A stretch of DNA of 64,000 nucleotides from NCBI GenBank assembly GCA_047967505.1, contig CM106538.1; one strand, given 5' to 3'. Position 1 is the first letter of the stretch; the number at the start of each line of letters is the position of its first letter. The DNA is from Dipteris shenzhenensis. Lineage: Eukaryota; Polypodiophyta; Polypodiopsida; Gleicheniales. Positions 46,801 to 56,025 of this stretch are shown one piece after another. The position numbers were made by a program, and so were the translations under genes. The notes beneath the pieces were generated by a model. It had not been told where the DNA came from and searched no databases. It saw only the letters and a list, made by a program, of their open reading frames with translations.

Positions 46801-47875
46801 ATGCGGAAATAGAGAATAAGTTTCCGCATAAGCTTCTCTCATTCTCTATTTCTGCATAAGCTCATGCTCATGCTTATGCGGAAACTTAAGCATAAGCATA
46901 AGCATAAGCTCATGCTTATGCTCATGCGGAAATAGAGAAGGAGCTTATGCGAAAATAGAGAATGAGTTTCCGCATAAGCTTCTCTCATTCTCTATTTCCG
47001 CATAAGCTCATGCATAAGCATGAGCTTATGTAGAAACTTAAGCATAAGCTCATGCTCATGCATGAGCATAAGCATAAGCTTATGCTTATGCTTATTCTTA
47101 AGCATAAGCATAAGCATAAGCTCATGCTTATGCTCATGCAGAAATAGAGAAGGAGCTTATGCGGAAATAGAGAATGAGTTTCCGCATAAGCTTCTCTCAT
47201 TCTCTATTTCCGCATAAGCTCATGCATAAGCATAAGCTTATGCGGAAACTTAAGCATAAGCTCATGCTCATGCATAAGCATAAGCATGAGCTTATGCTTA
47301 TGCTTATGCATAAGCATAAGCATAAGCATAAGCTCATGCTTATGCTCATGCAGAAATAGAGAATAAGCTTATGCGGAAATAGAGAATGAGTTTCCGCATA
47401 AGCTTCTCTCATTCTCGATTTCCACATGAGCTTATGTGGAAATAGAGAATGAGAGAAGCATAAGCATGACCTTATGCTTCTCTCATTCTCTATTTCCGCA
47501 TAAGGTCATGCATAAGCATAAGCTTATGTGGAAATAGAAGCATAAAGAAGAGGGAAACTTAAGCATAAGCTCATGCTCATGCTTATGCTCATGCATGAGC
47601 ATGAGCTTATGCGAATGAGAGAAGGGGGAAATAGAGAAGGGGGAAAGAGAGAAGGGGGAATGAGAGAAGCATAAGCATAAGAGAATAAGAGGGAAAGGAA
47701 ATAGAGAATAAGAGGGAAAGGAAAGAGAGAAGGGAAAAGAGATGAGGGGGAAATAGAGAAGGGGGAAAGAGAGAATAAGAGAAGAGGGAAAAAAGAGAAG
47801 GGGGAAAAAGGAGAAGGGGGAAAAAAGAGAATAAGAGAAGGGGGAAGAAGGAAAGAGTGGGAGGGGAAGAGAGGG
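43865..47875 (-). repeat. Palindrome-array intron of TnpA-2
   Basis: About 4 kb built from a few words: CATAAGCTCATGCATAAGC, CTTATGCGGAAATAGAGAAT, TTTCCGCATAAGCTTCTCTC and their reverse complements. From about 44970 to 47420 a composite unit of roughly 115-220 bp beginning GAGTTTCCGCATAAGCTTC recurs about a dozen times. Each unit can fold on itself because CATAAGC and GCTTATG arms alternate. At both edges it grades into GAAAGAGAGAAGGGG purine tracts as in CACTA-1. It is bounded by the TnpA donor (about 47975) and acceptor (about 43852), so it is an intron. The 60-150-codon frames inside are not genes. Confidence 0.85.
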
Positions 47876-47969
47876 TTCCTACGCCCATCACTGCAGCTAG
47901 CACTTAAGGCGCTAGCTGTAGGCCAATGCAAATAACAAAAATAATAAATGGAAAAAAGAGGAAGCACTT

Positions 47970-48335
47970 ACCTGAAATAGTATGTCCCGCTCGGTGTAGT
48001 GGACTGGCCCTACAAAAGAGAGAAAACAACCCATTTTTTTAAATAAGATGTTAGTGGAAGGAGGAGATTACGAAAGCAACTTCTTGAAGGGAGGAGATTG
48101 AGGAGACAAGGAAAGGAGGAGATTGAGGAGACAAGGAGAAAGAGAAGGAAGAGAAATACAGAAAAAAGAGGTGAGTTTTCTTTCTTTCTTGAAATCTCGT
48201 TTTTTATTTCAATCCTTTCAAAACAAGCATGAAAACTAGTTTACAGGTTTAGCAATACAAGAAGAAACACTCACAAAACTAAAGCTAACAAACAAACAAC
48301 CTACATTGTTGAAACAAACTCACCTCTTGAAGAAC
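47970..48335 (-). other. 5' non-coding exons of TnpA-2
   Basis: The short exon lies between TTTTGTAG|GGCCAGTCC (about 48012) and TATTTCAG|GTAAGTGC (about 47972). The first exon ends near 48325 (TTCAAGAG|GTGAGT). Same sites as in CACTA-1 and CACTA-3. Confidence 0.6.
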
Positions 48336-48539
48336 TTCCTTTCAAGAAACCAAAGAGGGAAAAGAATAGAAAGGGAGTACAAGAGGTAGGAGAAGGGTGA
48401 GGAGTGGAAAATAGAGTGGGAGGTTGCTTGGAATAGGTGGGAGGTCGTCGAAAATAAGTGGGAGGAGATTTTGGGTTGCTTACTTGAGAGATTAGGGAAT
48501 AGTATGAACAAAACGCCGCGCGTTTAGCATTTCGGGTTT

Positions 48540-48734
48540 TAACCCACAGCATCGCTATATAGCGACGCTTATTCGTCGCTATATAGCGACGTTTTTAATT
48601 ACAGAGAAAAGCGTCGCTATATAGCGACACTTACTGTCACTTTTTTGATGTGGCATCTAGAGAAGCTCAAACATGCTATTTTATAATTGTCAATATCTCC
48701 TCTTCATGCTTATGTTGTGGTTTTATAAGTGTAG
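48540..48734. promoter_or_regulatory. Divergent promoter of CACTA-2 with three palindromes
   Basis: Sites ATCGCTATATAGCGACG at about 48549, GTCGCTATATAGCGACG at 48574 and GTCGCTATATAGCGACAC at 48612 lie between TnpA exon 1 (leftward) and the TnpD ATG (48735). They are the same 14-bp palindrome as in the subterminal clusters, so the protein that marks the transposon ends probably also acts here. Confidence 0.7.
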
Positions 48735-51700
48735 ATGGAAGGGACGAGTGGAAGCTCGTCCGATGATGCGCCAACGCCCGGGAGCACGAAGTGGCTTACG
48801 GAGAGGTTATACTGTCATTGCACTCATTGCAAGCGAGAAGTACGACATCAACGTCGTATTATCATGTGCCACTTGCTGATGTATGGGGAGGAGCCAGAAC
48901 CAGTACCCCCCATTGGTGTTGCATATGTTGATGGATCATCGGTAAGTCAAAGCTATTGAAGTTCGCAATCTTATTGTATACCAGGAAATAGAAGATCTTA
49001 TATTTACATGAAATCTTAAAACAGGATGAGGAGGGTGACGAGGGTACACATATACCTTCTCACTTTCAACAAGACTATAGTCTCCCAGATGACGACGAGG
49101 GTATGGTCGACATGATGGATTCCATTTTTAGGGGCACTACATCCCACGTACACGTAATGTCAGAGTCTGAGGTCAAAATGCGAGAGTTGCAATCAACACA
49201 ATTGTACGAGGGTGCTAGGATGTCTAAACTACATGCTTGTCTCTCAATCTTGAATCTACAAGTACAGTATGGGTGGTCGGATACAAGTGTCTCAGCCTTA
49301 ATGAGGTTAGCCCTTGCATTAATTTGACTCACTATTTGGATATTGTTTGTTTTGAGAATCATCATTTGGATAGTGTCTTTGTCATAGGTTGCTCCAGAAG
49401 ATGTTGCCTGCACCAAATACCATGCTCGCATCAAGAGATGAAGCAAAAAAGATGCTAACAACGGTGGGTATGGATTATGATACCATCCATGCTTGCCGTA
49501 ATGATTGTATTCCCTTTCGTCGTGAGCATGGAGATTTGGCTAGTTGTCCAAAGTGTGGGGAACAACGATATAGAGATGACTTGTAGGGTGAGCGGATACC
49601 GGTAAAGGTCTTAAGACACTTTCCCATCATTGCAAGAATACAACACATGTTTCGATGCAAATCCATAGCAGAGTTGATGACATGGCATGCATCTCATCGG
49701 TCCACTGATCACACATTGAGGATTCCCGCAGATTGTGCAGCTTGGACGCACATAGATAATCAGTGACCGGACTTTGCGAGGGAGCCACGCAACTTACATC
49801 TTGGGCTAGCCATGGATGGCGTGAATCCTTTCGGATTACGCTCGACATCTTGGTCGACATGGCCCATAGTCGTGGTGAATTACAATATCCCACCATCGCT
49901 AACAATAAAAAAGGGACACCTCATGCTTGCACTACTTGTGCCAGGAAAGTACAAGGCAAAAAACATGGACGTGTACATGGCACCTTTGATAGAGGAGTTA
50001 TAGATATTATGGAGAGGAGTGCAGGTCTTTGATATTTCCAGAGCTCCTAGACATACCAATGATATTTTGGTCAGGGGTATCTTGATGTGGACCATGCATG
50101 ACTACCCAGGATATGGAGAGTGCGCAGGTACGTGGTTGTGTCTTTACATGTACAATGAGGGATTATGCTTTTTTTACTCTCTTTTGCACGCATGTCTTGT
50201 ACTAACACATTCATGCATGCGTGCAAGACTTGTTACAAGTGGGTACCATGCTTGTCCTGTTTGTGGACCAGCTCTGAAATCGCTTGCACGCTACTCCAAA
50301 CATATGAGGAAAAATGTTTATGAAGGTCATGCTCGATACCTTCCGCTCGACCATCTCGCACGTGGAGGTCAGCTTGATCCACCACCATCATATTTGAAGG
50401 CAAGTGACTGGATTCAAGCTTGGAGGGCGAATGGAGAGGAACCTTCTCCTGGTATGAAGAGGCTATCGATCTTTCACGAGCTTCCTTATTGGGGTCAGTT
50501 ACAAATCAATCATCTCTTGGATCCCATGCATATCTTCAAGAATGTGGGGGCTACTATTTGGGCACACTTGGTTGGTTCCAAGGACTCGAGAGGAGTGCGA
50601 TAAGACTTGCGTGCTATGAATAGGATGTCTCGTTTGTGGCCCCAAGTACATGCTTCGGGAAAAGTTATCCTCCCAAAAGCAATGTGGATCCTCTCTACGG
50701 GGGAGGAGGCAGTGGTCAAGGCAGACATTACCTCTTTTCAAACACTGATAGGGTACATGCGTTGCTTGAAAGGAGCATTTTCAAAGGACAATAAGCTTAG
50801 TGGCCTCAAGTCCCATGATTGGCACAAGGTCTTAGAGGTATTCTAAGTAGAATTAGTGTACCGATAATAGCGATGCGTTAGCGTAATTATTATTATGTTA
50901 TATTGTTGACATGACTTCATTGTTGCTTTGATAGTTCATGCTCCCAATTACAATAAAAGGGTGCTTACAAGAAGATGTTAGAAATGCTATATTCAAGATC
51001 TGTGGTATTGTGAGGTATGCTTACTATCAAATCGCATTATGTATTTTCTTAATGGACATGTGAAATAGGTGGATATCTCAAATATCTTACATATGCATGG
51101 ACATGTGAAATAGGTGGATATCTCAAAAATAGATCTCTATATCGAGCATCGAGAAGGCTAGGGTGGAATCCATCGAAGCCGTATGCTTGCTTGAGAAGCA
51201 CTTTCCCTCCAGCATTATGACAACTCAAGTCCACTTGCTTGTGCACATAGTTGATGAGGTGGCTATAGCAGGTACCGTTCATAGTCGATGGATGTTTTTT
51301 TTCGAGCTTTTTATGAAAACTTTAAAGGGGTTTGTAAGACAAAGAGCAAGACCGGAAGCAAGCATGGCAGAGGGATGGCTTGTGCAAGAGTCATTAGTAT
51401 ATATCACAGAGTTTCTTGCATCCACGGATCCTGATATGCCACAAGCTTGGCACAACAAGGATGATGATCACATCGTTGGTGAGGTTCCCCAAGGAAAAGG
51501 GATTGAAAGAAAGATGAGCGAAGAGAAAATGGAGAAATTCAATAAGTTTTGTATCCTCAATAGCCCTGAGATGCAGAAGTGGATTGAGAGATATGAAGTG
51601 GCCAAAGCAGAAAGAATAAATGCAAGGACGAGATTCAGAGTAATGTACAGGCGATCACAACCATATCCACAAGATCTGTCTCTTCTCCCTACTCACATGT

Positions 51701-52750
51701 CACTTGATTGGCTACAACTGGTCTACGTAAAGCCGAACGTGATGGAGAGACAATAAACGAGTGCGAGCGAGAGTTATCATCTGGATGTATGGTGCATGTA
51801 AGTTTCTTACCTCTTGACGTAATTAAGTAATTATTTGTGGCAATATATGCTATAAAATAGGTGCATCTTCATTGTTTTAATGATGCTCTTTTACAGTACA
51901 AAAAGTACAGTGCATTATGGTCATATGGACGACATTTTCACATGGAATGCATCGATTCAAAGAGAGTCACGTATGATTGTGGAGTCATGGCTAACTTCAC
52001 ACAAGATAGCTGAGCAAGTGCTTCGGATACCAATCTTCTCTCCTCACAGTTGGATTCTTGTGGAACCATACGCGACATCTATGAAATTGATTTACAATTT
52101 ACTATTTTCATTCTTGATGTAAAATGGTTTAGAACTACTTACAACGATCCCCATGCAACAGTGAGAAAAGATAGTAGCAGTCTCTTTGCAATAGACTCCA
52201 CCAAACATTGGACCAATGAAAGTGATACTTTTGTTCTTCCCGAGCACTGTGAGCAGGTGCATACTAATGATTTAATTAGTCGAAGCTTTCGTTTTTAAAG
52301 TCCATTGATATATATATAATTGACGACATTTGGCACCCATCTTCAATATAGGTGGTTTTTCATCCGGATCGTTCTAATCCAAGATGGTGGTATGTGATCC
52401 AAGTTGCACCACGAAGTAAGAAAATTTTTGAAGATCGAGATGTGGATATGGAGATGCCACTACCAATGCCGGATCCAATTGATGAATCTAGCGAAGAAGA
52501 TGTAGATCACCATATGAGCCAAGAGGAAGATGCGCATAATGACATCGCACGAGAGGAGGATGGAGATCACGATATTGAGGAAGAAGACAACAATCATCAA
52601 GATCAATCACCACAATCAATCACCACACTTAAGCTTTATTGAAGAAAATGATCAAATACTTTTAGGTGAACGTACGATGCTAGAGTACGATGATGATATA
52701 GGAGATCAACTCGGTATAGAGTTGGAGATAGACTTGCTTACGCCTTAGAC
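48735..52750 (+). pseudogene. TnpD (tnp2) transposase of CACTA-2, nearly intact
   Basis: This is the DDE-type transposase that cuts CACTA ends. Exon 1 (48735-48941) holds a Cys-pair region (LYCHCTHCKREV) and ends at GTAAGT. Exon 2 starts after ACAG at 49025 (DYSLPDDDEGMVDMMDSIFR). Exon 3 starts after CATAG at about 49388 (LLQKMLPAPNTMLASRDEAK, IHACRNDCIPF, CPKCGEQRY) and continues through the Transposase_21 core (VNPFGLRSTSWSTWPIVVVN, MDVYMAPLIEEL, GYHACPVCG, LDPMHIFKNVG). A later exon carries VMLPITIKGCLQEDVRNAIF, then DUF4218 (51163-51756, HLLVHIVDEVAIAGTVHSRW) and DUF4216 (51880-52430). An acidic tail ends it near 52750. Four in-frame stops are visible: 49584 (TAG; CAG in the copy at 58870), 49764 (TGA; TGG there), 50001 (TAG; CAG there) and 50601 (TAA). 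I see no frameshift in exon 3. Confidence 0.85.
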
Positions 52751-52964
52751 TTGGCTCAAGATGAAACAGTTGATGTAAATGCTCTTATTTGATTTTTCTC
52801 ATCTCAAACTTGGACATGAATATATGAGCTTCAAAGGCTTGATGTACATGCTCTCATTTTTTTATTCTCTATGAGCTCAAACATGTATGAAAATTTAAAA
52901 AAATTTATCATTGGAAAAAACTAACTTTTAAGGCCTATTAAAAAAAAAAACCTCTCTGTAAAAA

Positions 52965-53128
52965 CGTCGCTATAATATTTTGTATCAGTGTCGCTATATA
53001 GCGACTTTCAGCAACAGTCGCTATATAGCGATGATTTATGGAACCCGCTTTTCATACCGACGATTAACTCTAAGCGGGCGCTAAACGTCGGTACGTAAAC
53101 ATCGCAATAGGATCCGTGTGTAGTAGTG
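52965..53128 (+). repeat. CACTA-2 right subterminal palindromes and TIR
   Basis: Sites GTCGCTATATAGCGAC (52990) and GTCGCTATATAGCGATG (53015), plus one decayed site (GTCGCTATAATATT, 52966). The terminus GGATCCGTGTGTAGTAGTG is followed by the ACT duplication. Confidence 0.85.
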
Positions 53129-53131
53129 ACT

Positions 53132-54160
53132 GATCAATATCAAATACACCAATCGGCGAACCCCTACACCGGGCGGTGTAATAGGATTATACCAGTCGGT
53201 GTAGTGTTACACTAGTCGGTGTAGTCAATTGGGACACGTGGTGCACATGCGTTGGCTGAATACACCGATTGGTGTTTTGAGTTGGGTCTTTAAAAGGTGA
53301 GGTTCCCGGCATTTTTTTCACTTTCACCAGAATCTTCCGCTATTTTTTGTTGTTTTTTGCTATTTCCCACTGTTTTCCGTTGCTTCTCGCCTTTCACTTC
53401 TGGCGAGCTTTTAGTTCTGGTTTGTTTTCCGTTAGGGCCGGTGATGGCTCCCCTCAGCCAGCTTGATTCACCTCATAGGAATATGTGATATGTTTATGTT
53501 TGCCTACTTTTGCATGTGTGCATGTATGATGTGTATCACTTGGGATCGGATAATGACTCGCGGTCGGATGATGACTCGCAGTCGGATGATGACTCGCAAT
53601 AAGCAGATGATGACTCACTTCAGCCAGTTCGATTCATCTCGCCTTGAATGATGTTCTATTAGGTATCATGATGATGGATTGCTTCGGCCGGCTGGATGGA
53701 CCTCGTCCCAGCTAAGAGAGGGAAAGAGAGAGAGGGCAAGCAAGAGAGGAATATGTGTGATGCTAATGTATGCTTGCTTCTATGTGAGTGCATGTATGAT
53801 GTCTATCACTTGGGTCTGGATCATGACTTGCTAATTCAGTAGGTTGGATTCATCTCGCCTCGAGTGATGTTCTATTAGGTAGTAACGTGATCAAGGCCGG
53901 GTGACAGTTCGCTTCGGCCGGCTAGATTCACCTTGTTTTGGTCTACTATCATATATTCATATATATTGTACATAGATGTTAATAGAGTTGGTTATTGTCT
54001 AGATGATAGCTTGCTTTGGCCGGTAGATTCATCTCGATGCTGACCTTTCCAACAACCTCAAGATGTGTGATCACACAATGCTGATCTAGATCATCTTGGT
54101 TCATTGAATCATGATTGCTATTATATGTTTTCCTGTTTCATCTTTTAAAGCCTATCCTCC
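53132..54160 (+). repeat. Unclassified repeat with ACCGGTCGGTG motifs, copy 2
   Basis: It begins with CACCAATCGGCG, CACCGGGCGGTG and CACTAGTCGGTG words (53145-53275). A TATA-like TCTTTAAAAGGTG (53287) follows, then a pyrimidine-rich leader. Four or five iterations of a GATGGCTCGCTTCGGCCGG-CTGGATTCACCTCG-like segment (53440-54040) come next, and finally TGTGTGATCACACAATGCTG / GATCTAGATCATCTTGGTTC (54064-54104). The same parts occur in inverse order on the other strand at 25460-26480. No protein seen. Confidence 0.6.
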
Positions 54161-54664
54161 TTTGATAGGGTTTCTTGGACCAATTACAGCTTACCTACAT
54201 TTTGCTTGCACCTCGATCATTTGTATGAGCTATGCTATTGCTTGTAGGGTCCATGTCATAGTTATCTATTAGAAATTCATGTTAGATTAGGTGCGTAGAT
54301 ATTGATTTCATTTCTAAATAAATGTCTTTGTATGTACAATTTGTTTTTTTGCTTCCATCGTATCACAGCAAAGATTGTTGTGTTGTTTACGTGATTTTTT
54401 TGCTTTTGTTTTTGTAATGATTGTTGAGTGTTAATGTAATGCATTATGATTGGGCCTAGATGTGTGAATTACTTAATTGCTTCTGCATTGGTTTTCGTAT
54501 GTGCACGTTGTCATGGTAGCAGAACCGAGGGAGTGCTTACGTAATGATTGTTGTGTGAATTAGTTCTATACCTCTGCTTTCCTTATGCCAGCCACCCCTT
54601 CAAAGAGAGAGAGAGAGAGACACTTGGACAATCTATTGAGAGAGAAGAAGAAGAGAGAATAGAC
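54161..54664. other. Unassigned spacer
   Basis: AT-rich, with a short (AG)n at 54604-54621. No gene recognised. Confidence 0.4.
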
Positions 54665-54965
54665 TGTTGAGATATCAAGCTCTACCCCCGATATATCTCC
54701 TGGATGACTATCATTTATGTCATCGCCTATGTTAGTTGTACTCGTGGTGTAGTTAGACTACCACGTATGTTTTTGGTTTGGGTTCACATATGAACCACGT
54801 ATTCTAGGTTTTGACATATAGGGTATTTCCCTCTTCTATTGTATTGTTGTTGTTGTGTGCAAAAGTGAAGAAAGGCTTCACCCTCCAACCTTGTGTTCTC
54901 TCTCTTTTGTGTGTTGTGAAGAAAGCTGAACTTGAGTCTCCTATCTCTCTCCCTCTTTCTTTACA
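54665..54965 (+). repeat. Copia LTR, upstream copy
   Basis: Starts TGTTGAGATATCAAGC and ends CTTTCTTTACA. It is a shorter, diverged relative of the LTR at 55122-55479 (shared TGTTGAGATATC, TTAGTTAG.CT.CCAC, CTTCACCCTCCAACCTTGTG / CAGCCTCCACCTTTGTG, ending TTTACA). It stands alone 156 bp upstream of the full element. Confidence 0.65.
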
Positions 54966-55121
54966 TAGACACACCAAATAGACTCCCAAAGACTGATTCA
55001 TATTGATCACTAGTTACACATATATAGGTGAGACATAGTTCAAGTTATTGCGAGCAATATATAGCTCTAACACCCCCACTCAATTAAAGGTCTCTAGCTA
55101 TGGATGAAAAAACCCTTAGGG

Positions 55122-55479
55122 TGTTGAGATATCGAGCTCCACTCGTGATATGCCAGGGTGACCATTGTGCATTTATGTTACCGACTTGTTAGCTGCAGAT
55201 GCGCTTGGTACACCGCCCATGAATAATAGCTAGATGACAGCTATCTTTATGTACTCTAGTTAGTGGCTTAGTTAGTATGCCACCTAGGTTAGCTGAGTTT
55301 GGTTTGAGACCCACATATAGGGTTCACCTATTCCTTTTGTACTTAGAGAGAGTTCTTTTGGCTTACACAACTAAGAAGAGGAAAACTGTTTTCAGCCTCC
55401 ACCTTTGTGTGTATTCCCCCATTGTGTATGTGAGAAAGCTGCAAGTGAGACTCCTTACTTCTCTCCCGCTCTCTTTACA
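55122..55479 (+). repeat. Copia 5' LTR
   Basis: TGTTGAGATATCGAGCTCC to CTCTCTTTACA, 358 bp, TG...CA ends. It is followed directly by a primer-binding site. Candidate promoter sequences are weak (ACATATAGGG at about 55313). Confidence 0.75.
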
Positions 55480-55492
55480 TGGTATTAGAACT
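55480..55492 (+). promoter_or_regulatory. Copia primer-binding site
   Basis: TGGTATTAGAACT directly after the LTR. The plant Copia site complementary to initiator Met-tRNA is usually TGGTATCAGAGC, so this copy has two transitions (C to T and G to A). Confidence 0.75.
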
Positions 55493-56025
55493 CGGTTCAT
55501 GGTAATGAGCTCAAGAAAGCAAACCAAGTTCACAGTGTCTTGGTAAGAGGATCAGTGTTGCTGTCCTTTTTCAAGTTTAGGAGCAAATCTCTATAGGTAG
55601 CACAGCCAAAAAGTGGAAGAGTGCACTGTCTCAGATTGAGACAGCCTTCGCAATGTGACGAGAGGGCAGTATATGCTGCGGGCGAGGGCAACGCCCTCGG
55701 TGACATTGTTTTTTTTATTTGAGCCATTTTGGGACCCGTTTTAGTGGCGAAAGTTTTCCACAGGCACTCAGAAAAGTACCCTATTTTTGCTGTGCGACCA
55801 TTGTTCTACAAGTTAGTGAAAATTTGTGCAAAAATTGCATCGTATGCTTGTGCACAAAGATACTGGGGGTGACAAAATCATTCTTGTTGCTTGTTGATGA
55901 AAAATCGTCACTAGAAAGTGACTGTGTCATCACTAGAAAGTGACTATGTGGCCAAATACCACTTTCGTCAGTTTTGCAGATTTGCCCTTGTGAGGCAGAA
56001 GTTGTGTTTTTTGCAGTGTTCTGTA

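Larger units (their letters stand above)
41770..53128 (+). mobile_element. CACTA-2: structurally complete 11.4-kb CACTA element
   Basis: The left end is CACTACAAGGCATAGGCC. The right end read inward is CACTACTACACACGGATCC. ACT directly flanks both ends (41767-41769, 53129-53131). Both TIRs reach a shared word ACCGACG about 35-40 bases in. Order: palindrome cluster, hairpin, TnpA (leftward), 4-kb palindromic intron, TnpA 5' exons, palindromic promoter, TnpD (rightward), palindrome cluster, TIR. Both genes carry a few stops, so it is probably no longer autonomous but could still be mobilised. Confidence 0.9.
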
